Below, one piece after another: positions 9,212-17,584 of a stretch of DNA of 64,000 nt. The notes under the pieces are model-generated. The model searched no databases, was not told the DNA's origin, and saw only the letters and a program-made list of their open reading frames with translations. How positions within the stretch are numbered: the stretch's first letter is position 1; every line of letters begins with the position of its first letter. The DNA comes from CAYSWV01 sp964434865 (GTDB taxonomy: Bacteria > Cyanobacteriota > Cyanobacteriia > Thermostichales > Thermostichaceae), in NCBI GenBank assembly GCA_964434865.1, contig CAYSWV010000001.1, positions 62,001 through 126,000 of the forward strand. Direction: 5' to 3'. A program made the translations under genes and the position numbers.

Positions 9212-10291
9212 TCATAACGATTGGCTCATAATTCGGTTACGCCCTGCTTGTTTAGCCCTGTAGAGTGCTTGATCACTAGCTTGAATCAACGCCTCAGGTA
9301 CCAACTGTGGGGCTGGAATGATGCTAGCAACTCCAATACTTAGAGAGACTATCGTGCTGACTGTTGAGGCTTGGTGGGGAATGGCTAAATCAGCTACCCC
9401 TGTTTGAATAGCCGTTGCCACTTGCCAACCTACTTCAATATCAGCCTGAGACACCACTACTACAAATTCCTCACCACCATATCGAGCAACCAGGTAACTT
9501 GAAGAACATCCCGATCGCTTGACAGCATCTTGAATAGCTTGGGCAATCTGTTGCAAACAATCATCTCCAGCCTGATGGCCATAGGTATCGTTAAATCCCT
9601 TAAAGTAATCAACATCGCACAAAATAGAGGTCAAAGCGGTGCCATCTTGAGAAGCCTGTTGCCAGACAGTGCTGAAAAAACGATCAAATTGACGACGATT
9701 GGCTACCTTAGTTAAACCATCTAATGAAGCTAGCCTCTCTAGTTCCTGGTTTGCTTTTTGTAAAGCTGCTTGAGCACGTTGTCGCTCTTGAATCTCCGCT
9801 TCGAGTTGGGCATTCATTTCTTGGAGTTTAATGTTAGCGATCTGCAGATCAGTATTCTGCTCCTTCAGTTTTTTTTGTAGGCGTTGAATCGTTAACTGGT
9901 GTTCAATTCGGGCGACAACCTCTTCAATCTGAAAGGGCTTAGTGATGTAGTCGACGCCCCCTACAGCAAAGGCCTTAACTTTATCAATCGCCTCATCCAA
10001 GGCACTAATGAAGATAATCGGAATTTCATGAGTCTGGACGTCAGTCTTAAGTTGTTGGCACACTTCATAACCATCCATATTAGGCATGGTAATATCGAGT
10101 AAAATTAGTTCCGGTGGAGCGGCTTTGACTCCAGCTATAGCCATAGCACCACTTTTAGCACTTCTAACCTTGTAGCCTTGATTCCTCAACATAGTCGCCA
10201 ATAGCCTTAGATTATCCAGAGTATCGTCGACTAGTAAAATATCCCCTTTCACAAATGGGACTGATACTTTGTCAGCTAAAGATGCAGTCAT
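9212..10291 (-). CDS. Response regulator with GGDEF diguanylate cyclase domain
   Basis: A 359-residue PleD-type protein. Residues 15-135 form a receiver domain with phospho-acceptor D66 (LILLDITMP) and K118 (DYITKPF). Residues 136-185 form a long charged coiled coil. The GGDEF domain starts at about 186 (LASLDGLTKVANRRQFD) and carries an intact active-site GGEEF at 272-276, so it should make c-di-GMP. The product-inhibition RxxD site, expected at 263-266, reads SSSY, so allosteric feedback of the usual kind is probably absent. The receiver closely resembles that of the REC-histidine kinase at 54545-55654. No partner kinase is adjacent. Confidence 0.93.
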   Translation of the reverse strand: MTASLADKVSVPFVKGDILLVDDTLDNLRLLATMLRNQGYKVRSAKSGAMAIAGVKAAPPELILLDITMPNMDGYEVCQQLKTDVQTHEIPIIFISALDEAIDKVKAFAVGGVDYITKPFQIEEVVARIEHQLTIQRLQKKLKEQNTDLQIANIKLQEMNAQLEAEIQERQRAQAALQKANQELERLASLDGLTKVANRRQFDRFFSTVWQQASQDGTALTSILCDVDYFKGFNDTYGHQAGDDCLQQIAQAIQDAVKRSGCSSSYLVARYGGEEFVVVVSQADIEVGWQVATAIQTGVADLAIPHQASTVSTIVSLSIGVASIIPAPQLVPEALIQASDQALYRAKQAGRNRIMSQSL

Positions 10292-10524
10292 AGTAAAGTA
10301 TTTAAGCCTATGTTGGCGAGCTGGCTACTCAGATCTTCAGATAGAGCAGTAGGGAGACTAGTTCTGTCATAGCATACCCAACCAGCCAGAGATCTCTTGA
10401 GATTAGCCTAACAAGCACACTTTATTATTGCAATTTAGGATTTAAAGATCTCAACTATCGCTGGTTGCTACCCTAGGTTTTGACCCTAGACCTTGAAAGT
10501 GCGGCGGGCTTAAGATCAGTTGCT

Positions 10525-11145
10525 CTACAAATTCAAACTACTCAACCAAAATTGTAAGCAACAGTCGAGCCATTGATCTTCAAGTGGGCTGGTGGGTTCA
10601 GAGGTATTGGCCATATCTGAAGGCAGAACAGGCAGTCCTGCCGTGACATCCAACACGGCCATACCTAAAATCAGAAGATGTAACACAGCAGAAGCTTGCA
10701 TGATCTCAGGTTGTGAATCTGCCGGGATGGATTGCCTTAAATAATGGGCAAATTGATCTTGGGCTTGACAGAATCCCTGCTTCAAGGCTTGTCGATGTAA
10801 CTCGGAAAACTGACCCGCCTCACCCACCACAGATCGCACCAATTCAGGATTGTGGGCCAAAGCTCTAAAGCATCGTTTCATGTAGACCAGTAGACTGACG
10901 TAAGGATCAGACTCTGCCATTAACTGAGACGATAGATCCCCTACCCCATCAAAAACCCCCAGATCAGCAAAGACAGCCAGCAACAAGCCTTGCTTGGTAC
11001 CGAAGTGACGGAAAAGGGTGACCTCATTGACAGCTGCTGTATCTGCAATTTGCCGAGTCGTAGTTTGAGTGATTCCTTGTTTAACAAAGAGATCTTTAGC
11101 GGTATCGATGAGGTGTTGCCGGGTACTATGTCTGGATTTGGCCAT
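10525..11145 (-). CDS. TetR-family transcriptional regulator
   Basis: A protein of about 206 residues with a TetR N-terminal helix-turn-helix (LIDTAKDLFVKQGITQTTTR, then QIADTAAVNEVTLFRHFGTK) and a helical ligand-binding and dimerisation C-terminal domain rich in Leu and Ala. I place the start at the ATG at 11145 (MAKSRHSTR). The upstream in-frame ATG at 11181 would put a perfect inverted repeat inside the coding region and add an unusual hydrophobic leader. It is divergent from the desaturase gene at 11416, and two related inverted repeats lie between them. A role in controlling itself and the desaturase is inferred from this layout, not proven. Confidence 0.88.
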   Translation of the reverse strand: MAKSRHSTRQHLIDTAKDLFVKQGITQTTTRQIADTAAVNEVTLFRHFGTKQGLLLAVFADLGVFDGVGDLSSQLMAESDPYVSLLVYMKRCFRALAHNPELVRSVVGEAGQFSELHRQALKQGFCQAQDQFAHYLRQSIPADSQPEIMQASAVLHLLILGMAVLDVTAGLPVLPSDMANTSEPTSPLEDQWLDCCLQFWLSSLNL

Positions 11146-11164
11146 AAATGGATGCCAGAAGAGC

Positions 11165-11227
11165 GCAAGTAAGACTTGCATTAAACCTGAAGTATCGTTA
11201 GGCTAATTGTCAAGTCAGTAATACTTG
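11165..11227. promoter_or_regulatory. Two related inverted repeats, candidate TetR operators
   Basis: A perfect inverted repeat GCAAGT-AAG-ACTTGC lies at 11165-11179, 20 bases upstream of the TetR start codon. A second, CAAGT-N7-ACTTG, lies at 11211-11227. Both share the half-sites CAAGT/ACTTG and are followed by the same bases (ACTTGCATT at 11174-11182 and 11223-11231). Their position between divergent TetR and desaturase genes is typical of TetR operators. The spacers differ (3 and 7 bases), so one may be a weaker site or a chance match. Confidence 0.5.
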
Positions 11228-11415
11228 CATTTGACCCTCAGGACCTTCTACTCTGAGTGAGTCTACTCTGAGTGAGTCAAGTGTCGATCCGGGAATCATC
11301 AGGTTCTAGGACTGGTATATCTACGGATGGGCTGTAGATAAGGAGATCTGGTTCTGGCCCTGTTTTTTGGATTTGTTTATCTGGCAACACATCATTATTT
11401 TATTTTTTCAAGAGG

Positions 11416-12288
11416 ATGTTGTTATTCATGACGGCTTCTGTGTCTTCTTCTTCCGTAGCATCACCTGATCCGAAGCAGCCTGAGATGGAACCTGTAAAAC
11501 TATCCTGGCCTCATGTAGCGTTTTTTGGGATGGTGCACTTACTGGCTCTGTTAGGGTTCTTTACCTTTTCCTGGTCGGCAGTCATTTTGGTGATTGTCAT
11601 GCACTGGTGTTTGGGCAGTATTGGGATCTGCTTGGGTTATCACCGATTGCTCAGCCATCGCAGCTTTGTGGTTCCTAAATGGCTGGAATACATCATAGCT
11701 ACACTAGGAGCCTTAACTTTACAAGGTGGACCTATCTTTTGGGCGGCCAGCCATCGTCAACATCACGCTTTTACAGAAGACGTCAACAAAGATCCCTACT
11801 CCATTCGTCGTGGATTTTGGTGGAGCCACATGGCCTGGATTTTACATCCCCGCGCTAACACCTTCAATCGTGAGGAGTACTATGCCCAAGCCCCTGATTT
11901 GAGTCGTGATCCCTACTATCAGTTCTTGGATAAATACTATCTCTATCTGCAAATTCCTCTAGGCCTAGCTCTCTACGTTATGGGTGGATGGTCCTTTGTG
12001 GTTTGGGGTTTATTTGTACGCTCAATTGTGCTCTGGCATTCAACCTGGTTTGTTAACTCAGCCACTCACATGTGGGGTTATCGGCGATTCGATAGCGATG
12101 ATCATGCTTGTAATTTGTGGTGGGTAGCCCTTATTACTTACGGTGAAGGTTGGCACAATAACCACCATGCCTTTCCCAAATGTGCCAAAGCTGGTCTGCG
12201 ATGGTGGGAACTCGATATGACCTTTTGGGCCATTTGGTTACTATCAAAAGTAGGTTTAGCCAAGCGGCTTAACTTAAATGCATCCTAG
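11416..12288 (+). CDS. desC: Acyl-lipid fatty acid desaturase (delta-9 type)
   Basis: A membrane di-iron desaturase of 290 residues that introduces the first double bond into membrane-lipid acyl chains, using ferredoxin. All three histidine boxes are present: HRLLSH (76-81), HRQHH (113-117) and HNNHH (247-251, in EGWHNNHH). Hydrophobic segments at about 33-65, 93-110 and 175-205 fit the family topology. The first ATG directly abuts AAGAGG; the ATG four codons in (MTASV) is about 12 bases from it and is equally plausible. It is divergent from a TetR regulator. The box pattern indicates a delta-9 DesC-type enzyme, though regiospecificity cannot be read with certainty. Confidence 0.92.
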   Translation: MLLFMTASVSSSSVASPDPKQPEMEPVKLSWPHVAFFGMVHLLALLGFFTFSWSAVILVIVMHWCLGSIGICLGYHRLLSHRSFVVPKWLEYIIATLGALTLQGGPIFWAASHRQHHAFTEDVNKDPYSIRRGFWWSHMAWILHPRANTFNREEYYAQAPDLSRDPYYQFLDKYYLYLQIPLGLALYVMGGWSFVVWGLFVRSIVLWHSTWFVNSATHMWGYRRFDSDDHACNLWWVALITYGEGWHNNHHAFPKCAKAGLRWWELDMTFWAIWLLSKVGLAKRLNLNAS

Positions 12289-12332
12289 TCGTTAACACGT
12301 TTAACTATTTTAAAATCAAACCTGATGAGTTA

Positions 12333-12356
12333 CCCGCATACACTCTAGTCTGCGGG
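12333..12356 (+). terminator. Hairpin downstream of desC, possible terminator
   Basis: CCCGCA (12333-12338) can pair with TGCGGG (12351-12356), with a further AC/GT pair inside the loop. The tail that follows (agctttctct) is only moderately T-rich, so termination efficiency is uncertain. It lies 45 bases past the desC stop. Confidence 0.45.
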
Positions 12357-12425
12357 AGCTTTCTCTAATAGTTTTAGGGTAAGAAACGTCTAGTGGCTTG
12401 AGGCACTCTACAGGATCATGACGCT

Positions 12426-13361
12426 ATGGGATCATTAAAAGATCGCGATTTACTCTCACTTGCCGATCTCACACCAATTGAACTCCTGGATCTATTAAAC
12501 GAAGCCAGTCTTTTGAAACGGCGTATCAAGCGTCCTAGCCTACAAGGTCGTGTTTTAGGATTATTATTCCGTAAGGCTTCAACCCGGACGCGTGTCAGCT
12601 TTAGTGCTGCTATTGCTCAGTGCGGAGGAACAGTAATCGATCTAGTGCCTGATGTGCTGCAAGTGAGTCGAGGTGAGCCCATTGCCGATACGGCTAGGGT
12701 TTTATCAAGATACCTAGATGTCTTAGCGATCCGGACATTCCAACAAGCTGAATTGGAAACGTTTGCAGCCTCGGCTTCTATTCCTATCATCAATGCTTTA
12801 ACCGATCGCTTTCACCCTTGTCAGATTTTAGCTGATCTACTCACCATACAAGAGACCTTTGGGGAACTTCGAGGATTAACATTAGCGTTTTGTGGCGATG
12901 GCAATAACGTGCTGCACTCATTACTATTGGGTTGCGCTATGACAGGGATTCATATTCGAGTAGCCACCCCTGAGCAATTTGGCCCTGACCCTAGCGTGGT
13001 TGAGCAAGCTCAATCTGTCATCAACACCTATTATCCTGAAGTACCTAGCCAGATCAACTTGACTTCAGATCCGCAAGCCGCTATCGAAGGGGCCCAGGTT
13101 GTATACACTGATGTTTGGGCCAGTATGGGACAAGAAGCTGAAGCCACTCAACGATTCCCTATTTTTATGCCCTATCAAGTCAATGAGACTTTATTGAAAG
13201 CAGCTGATCCTCAAGCGATTGTCCTCCATTGTTTGCCAGCCCATCGCGATGAAGAAATCACAGATGCTGTCATTGAAGGACCCCAGTCTCGGGTTTGGGA
13301 TCAAGCAGAGAACCGACTGCATGCTCAAAAAGCTCTATTGATTAAACTACTTGGAGCTTAG
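12426..13361 (+). CDS. argF: Ornithine carbamoyltransferase
   Basis: A 311-residue enzyme that joins carbamoyl phosphate and ornithine into citrulline in arginine synthesis. The carbamoyl-phosphate loop STRTR is at 52-56, and the second substrate motif HPCQ at 130-133. The ornithine-binding and catalytic HCLPAHR lies near 268-274. Length is normal for the family. Residues 80-90 read VSRGEPIADTA, matching the usual R-G-E-x-x-x-D-T segment. The gene stands alone, with no other arg genes nearby, as is common in cyanobacteria where arginine genes are scattered. No ARG-box-type operator is obvious. Confidence 0.96.
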   Translation: MGSLKDRDLLSLADLTPIELLDLLNEASLLKRRIKRPSLQGRVLGLLFRKASTRTRVSFSAAIAQCGGTVIDLVPDVLQVSRGEPIADTARVLSRYLDVLAIRTFQQAELETFAASASIPIINALTDRFHPCQILADLLTIQETFGELRGLTLAFCGDGNNVLHSLLLGCAMTGIHIRVATPEQFGPDPSVVEQAQSVINTYYPEVPSQINLTSDPQAAIEGAQVVYTDVWASMGQEAEATQRFPIFMPYQVNETLLKAADPQAIVLHCLPAHRDEEITDAVIEGPQSRVWDQAENRLHAQKALLIKLLGA

Positions 13362-13561
13362 TTGAAGATACTACCTGATCTTTAGCTGTCCAATACTTTC
13401 AGGAGTTAGCTGCTTTTTTTACAACCGATCCGGGCTACTCGGCCTCAAGAAGGGTGATCGTATTTGCAGGTAGTAGGGGAACTACGGTAAGGCCAGCATA
13501 AAGCTAGTGGTGACGACTTCAAGTGGCATGTTAACGTTAGAGAGAGCATTGGAGTTGAGCG

Positions 13562-13882
13562 ATGTTGGATCAGATCAATCGGCTTTTAGGACGCAAACCA
13601 GAGACTATGCAAGCCAATGTAGAAATTTATACTTGGCAAACCTGTCCTTTCTGTATCCGAGCTAAGCTTTTACTCTGGTGGAAGGGAGTGGATTTTACTG
13701 AATACAAAATTGATGGGGATGAAGTAGCCCGGGCGCAGATGGCTGAGCGGGCTCAAGGTCGACGTAGCGTTCCCCAAATCTTTATCAATCAGCAACATGT
13801 TGGGGGCTGCGACGATATTCATGCTCTAGATCATCAAGATCAGCTTGATCCATTACTTCACCAGGCACCAGGCACCCTCTAA
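13562..13882 (+). CDS. grxC: Glutaredoxin 3
   Basis: A 106-residue dithiol glutaredoxin, reducing disulfides and glutathionylated proteins with glutathione. The active site is CPFC (C28, C31), followed by the cis-proline motif SVPQIFIN and the glutathione-contacting GGCDD. The start at 13562 has GGAG seven bases upstream and adds a 16-residue extension (MLDQINRLLGRKPET) before the usual N-terminus; an internal ATG at codon 16 would give the common length of about 90. The C-terminal codons contain a short repeat (caccaggcaccaggcaccc). Confidence 0.94.
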   Translation: MLDQINRLLGRKPETMQANVEIYTWQTCPFCIRAKLLLWWKGVDFTEYKIDGDEVARAQMAERAQGRRSVPQIFINQQHVGGCDDIHALDHQDQLDPLLHQAPGTL

Positions 13883-13891
13883 AATTTCAAC

Positions 13892-13915
13892 CCAGGCCAG
13901 TTTTTAAGGCCCTGG
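13892..13915 (+). terminator. Hairpin after grxC, possible terminator
   Basis: CCAGGCC (13892-13898) can pair with GGCCCTGG (13908-13915) with one bulged C, leaving a loop of tttttaa. It starts nine bases after the grxC stop. No strong T-run follows, so it may be an intrinsic terminator of modest strength or an RNA-stabilising hairpin. Confidence 0.4.
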
Positions 13916-14027
13916 CTGCTGGATATAGTTTAATTTGATCCCTATGATTGTAGCTTTGAGCCTTAGCCCGAGATCTCTCAAGCAAGGTCTGGTTTACAGC
14001 AGCAGAATTATTGGGTAGATTCTTGTT

Positions 14028-15086
14028 GTGTATGGCCATAACGATCTCTTATCATCGCTTTCTAGATCAATGCTGCTAACCCCTGATTTATCCACAACAG
14101 ATCTAAGTTTGATTGATACCCGAGGTTTTCTCTCTATTCCTGGGTTTTTGAGTGCTGCTGATCTGGAGGGCCTCCAACAAGACTTTGAACAAGCTAAGCC
14201 ACTGAGTAATGGTAACTATTGTATTCGACGAGTTTCTCCCCAGGCTTTTGAACGAGTACAGGATAAGTTGCAAGCTTTGGCTCAATGTCTTCAATCTCAA
14301 ACTCACACCTTGGTTGATGTTTTTACTACTTCTGGGGTTTACTTTCCTAATTTTAAAGAAGGACCCACTTTAGTAGATGCCGATCCTCATAAGCAGCGGT
14401 TCCCTTGGCATCAAGATCATGAGTCTTACTTTACGCTGCAAGATCATATGCACTACCTTAACTTCTATGTGCCTTTGATCAAGCCTGTGCTAGAAAAATC
14501 TAATCTTTCCATTATTCCTCTCGATACCTTAGCTCAACGGGCCCCTCAGATCGGGACACAAATGGTAGGTCGGGGGGCCACCCGTGTGATTCAAGATCAA
14601 CAAGGTCGTGACGTTATTCTAGATGATGATCAGGGGGGAGTGATTGCTCGACTCGATTTCCCTATTACTGATATTGAAGAAACTCCATACTTGCAAGCAG
14701 GTGATCTCTTGCTTTTACGCGGCGACGTCCTCCATCGGACTCAAGATGCTGATACCCAGCGAGTGTCTGTATCATTCCGTATGTTCAATAGCCAGACCAC
14801 GATCAATCGACAGACCCTAGCAACAGGGGGTGTAATCAAAACCTTAATGATGTTGGCCAATTGGCGAGCTTACGAATTAAGATTTCGCTACTTTGACACT
14901 ATTGCCACTGAGACAGCTTCTCCTGTAGCTATTAATGAGTATTTGTTGAAGAGTACGCTACCCGATCATTTTAAGCTTCATCACTTTGCTACACGACTCC
15001 TCAAAGAAAAACTGATTGCAGGAAGTCTACTCAAAACAATACTAGATCTGAGATGGTTTCCCCTCAGTCGGACCGGAATTATCTAA
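14028..15086 (+). CDS. Phytanoyl-CoA dioxygenase-like Fe(II)/2-oxoglutarate oxygenase
   Basis: A 352-residue predicted non-haem iron oxygenase of the PhyH type. The facial triad is readable as H128-x-D130 (WHQDHESY) and H236 (GDVLHRT), with R245 in position to bind the 2-oxoglutarate carboxylate (QRVSVSFR). Residues 36-50 (SIPGFLSAADLEGLQ) match the usual N-terminal helix. The 100 or so residues after the core, including a positively charged C-terminal section, are not part of the family core. It starts at a GTG (14028) with poor upstream signal; an ATG at 14070 is possible. It is first in a run of plus-strand modification-type genes, ten bases before the next. Substrate unknown; a hydroxylation or related oxidative tailoring role is inferred. 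Confidence 0.82.
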   Translation: MYGHNDLLSSLSRSMLLTPDLSTTDLSLIDTRGFLSIPGFLSAADLEGLQQDFEQAKPLSNGNYCIRRVSPQAFERVQDKLQALAQCLQSQTHTLVDVFTTSGVYFPNFKEGPTLVDADPHKQRFPWHQDHESYFTLQDHMHYLNFYVPLIKPVLEKSNLSIIPLDTLAQRAPQIGTQMVGRGATRVIQDQQGRDVILDDDQGGVIARLDFPITDIEETPYLQAGDLLLLRGDVLHRTQDADTQRVSVSFRMFNSQTTINRQTLATGGVIKTLMMLANWRAYELRFRYFDTIATETASPVAINEYLLKSTLPDHFKLHHFATRLLKEKLIAGSLLKTILDLRWFPLSRTGII

Positions 15087-15096
15087 AGTCGATTGG

Positions 15097-16272
15097 ATGG
15101 ACTCAGTGATGACTAGCATGGATGCTCGTGAGGCTCGACTCTTATTTATTCTCTCTCGAGATTATGGAGAGATCGGTAATGTCATGTATATTTTGAAGGG
15201 TCAAGAGTTTAGTCATCCTCCTACATTATTAATGCCTGCCCACTTACATACCATTAATCGAGTTGGCTTGCCGGGTAAACCCCTCAAATATGAATCAGTT
15301 CAAGATATAGTACGGCAGATCAAGCACATTAAACCCGATATTGTATTTTTGAATTCAGGTTATCTCCTAGCTGCGAATCGGATGGTTACGGTTAAAGACT
15401 TGGCGAAGCTCATCGATCTTTTACACAAACTAGGCTGTCGAGTAGTAACCAGTGATCCATTTCAAGGCTTGATGGCCAATTTAACACTTGAAGATCTCCA
15501 TCCCCTGCTACCTCAGCGTGAGTGGGTATACGATGTTTATTCAAGTACTTACCAGGTATTACAAAGTTTGCCTCACTACTATACTTATCCGCTTAAAGAT
15601 GCCGACACTCGGTTCAATTATCCTTGTTTATCCTGTCGTAACCTGGCTCTGGAATTTGGCCGTGACGAGTATGAAGCCAATAGCCGCCGTTTGCGGGGAC
15701 AATCTCGTACAGACGCTAAACCTCGTTGGTTATTGATCCTATCAACCTCTGAATTTAAGGCCCAAGGTGAACAATATACGGCTGAAGCTGTCATCCAAGC
15801 CCTGGCAACACGGATCGAGGAAGCCTTAGATTTAGATCGTCACGTGACCTTGATTGGATCCCCTGTTTGCGTTGAAATGTTAGCCCAAAGCTTTCCCTTA
15901 GGCGAGGGGGTAGACCTGATGACCTATTGTTCCTATGCTCAGTTTTTCGCCATGATGATCGATGCTGAGTATGTCTTCTATTGGAATATTTTACCCAATT
16001 CATTTTTACTCCGTGTTGTCAACCAACTACCCACCTTCTTTTTTGATCAGGGCCATATGATCCTTTGCTTTAAGCCCCTTTATAAAGCCTGTGTTCTGAA
16101 CTATTTTCACGGTTGGCAGCCTACGTATTTAGATCAGTTTGAACCTTTATCACTTGAAAAACTGCAGTCCCGCGCGCTTGAAATTGCCCCTGTATTAGCA
16201 CAGATGAATGTCCCTTTACACCAGCTCCCGTCTCCTCAGGACATGCTCAATCAGATCTTGCAACTGGGTTAG
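15097..16272 (+). CDS. Unrecognised 391-residue protein, paralogue A (glycosyltransferase-like outline)
   Basis: I do not recognise this family with confidence. The protein has two Rossmann-like halves. The N-terminal half begins ARLLFILSRDYGEIGN, with a strand-loop PDIVFLNSGYL at 80-90. The C-terminal half begins near 208 (PRWLLILSTSEF) and contains YCSYAQFFAMMIDAEYVFYW and LPTFFFDQGH. The outline, including a late segment where GT-B enzymes recognise the nucleotide sugar, is reminiscent of a GT-B glycosyltransferase, but key residues are not conserved enough to say so. A CLSCRN motif (C177, C180) is shared with the next gene. It follows the oxygenase by ten bases. An internal ATG at codon 8 is an alternative start. 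Confidence 0.72.
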   Translation: MDSVMTSMDAREARLLFILSRDYGEIGNVMYILKGQEFSHPPTLLMPAHLHTINRVGLPGKPLKYESVQDIVRQIKHIKPDIVFLNSGYLLAANRMVTVKDLAKLIDLLHKLGCRVVTSDPFQGLMANLTLEDLHPLLPQREWVYDVYSSTYQVLQSLPHYYTYPLKDADTRFNYPCLSCRNLALEFGRDEYEANSRRLRGQSRTDAKPRWLLILSTSEFKAQGEQYTAEAVIQALATRIEEALDLDRHVTLIGSPVCVEMLAQSFPLGEGVDLMTYCSYAQFFAMMIDAEYVFYWNILPNSFLLRVVNQLPTFFFDQGHMILCFKPLYKACVLNYFHGWQPTYLDQFEPLSLEKLQSRALEIAPVLAQMNVPLHQLPSPQDMLNQILQLG

Positions 16273-16341
16273 GTCTGGCAAAGTCTAGCCTAAGCCATAG
16301 GGTCTATACTAAACTCGACATCACCGATATGGGGCTAGGGT

Positions 16342-17517
16342 ATGGATACAGAACGTATTCATGATGCACGATTACTTTTTGTGATTGCTCTGAGCTATGG
16401 CGAGATGGGAAGTGCTATGCATATCCTCAATGGGCAACTTTTTCAGCATCCACCCACTATCTTGCTACCTCCAACCGTCTACACCAATAATAAATTTGGG
16501 TTGCCTGGCAAAGTCCATAAATATACCTCTATTCGAGATGTCATTAAGCAGGTTGAGACTGGACGGCCCGATATTGTTTTTTTAAACTCAGGTTACTTAT
16601 TTGCAATCAAGAAAACGTTTTCATTAGATCAGTTAACTGAATTAACCCGGTTTTTAAATAAGCGGGGTTGTCGCGTGGTAACAACAGATCCCTTTTTAGG
16701 CTTAATTCCTCACTTAACACCTGAAGATCTGAGTGACCATATGCCGGCTCGTGAATGGTTTTTTTACTCAGTCACTCACGCGTGTCGCCATTTCCAAACT
16801 ACTCTCCATTATTATCCTTATCCTTTAGAAGCAAGTGATTTTCAACCCGCTTACCCCTGTGTATCTTGCCGTAACCGCAAATTAGAACTCACACCTGCAC
16901 AACTTGAAACTAATAGCCTCCGAGTCCGAGGTCGGTCCCGAGCTGAGGTCAAACCACAGTGGCTATTTGTCTTAGCTGGATCAGACTTTTATGTTCAATG
17001 TATACAACACTCACCTCAAGGGTTTGGTGACTTGCTTGTGACGAAGATCCGGGAGACCCTAAGAGCGGATCGTCATGCTGTTGTTTTAGCTCCAGATGGT
17101 TGTATTGAGTATTTATCTGAGCAACTTCAGCAAGAAGCTGGGATCACGTTGTTGCCCCATTGTTCGTATTCTCTCTTTTTTGCTTTGCAAATGGAAGCAG
17201 AATATGCGTTTTACTGGAACATTTTTTCAAACTCTTTAATGCTGCGTGGGATTAATGGGCTACCCACCTTTTTCTTTGATAAAGGCCATATGAACTATGG
17301 GATCAGTAGCCTGTATGAGGTGGGTCTAGTTCGATACTATCGGGGGTGGGAGCCTCGTTACCTCAGGATTGGTGAGGAAATTTTACCCGATCAGCTAGCT
17401 CTTTATGCCGAAGAGTATCGTCAAGCGATTAAGCAACTGCTGCTGCCTATCCAGGACTTACCGTCACCCCACCAAATGCTAGATCAAATTCTAGAGTATG
17501 ACCTCATCACCTCTTAA
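16342..17517 (+). CDS. Unrecognised 391-residue protein, paralogue B
   Basis: This is a tandem paralogue of the preceding gene, of exactly the same length. The first 130 aligned residues match without a gap from ARLLF onward at roughly half identity, sharing GLPGK, PDIVFLNSGYL, GCRVVT-DPF, PCVSCRN (C173, C176), CSY--FFA, AEY-FYWNI and LPTFFFD-GHM. Conservation is spread along both halves, so both copies are probably functional and specialised rather than decaying. A TATACT sequence sits upstream in the 69-base gap (within gggtctatactaaac), so it may have its own promoter. If the family is a GT-B-like transferase, two copies would suit addition of two different residues; that is inference. Confidence 0.72.
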   Translation: MDTERIHDARLLFVIALSYGEMGSAMHILNGQLFQHPPTILLPPTVYTNNKFGLPGKVHKYTSIRDVIKQVETGRPDIVFLNSGYLFAIKKTFSLDQLTELTRFLNKRGCRVVTTDPFLGLIPHLTPEDLSDHMPAREWFFYSVTHACRHFQTTLHYYPYPLEASDFQPAYPCVSCRNRKLELTPAQLETNSLRVRGRSRAEVKPQWLFVLAGSDFYVQCIQHSPQGFGDLLVTKIRETLRADRHAVVLAPDGCIEYLSEQLQQEAGITLLPHCSYSLFFALQMEAEYAFYWNIFSNSLMLRGINGLPTFFFDKGHMNYGISSLYEVGLVRYYRGWEPRYLRIGEEILPDQLALYAEEYRQAIKQLLLPIQDLPSPHQMLDQILEYDLITS

Positions 17518-17584
17518 GATTCCATTACGCTGGGACAACTTTTAGGCTTCAATAGTCCTGTAGGGGTTTGTGACGGGTTGTAGC

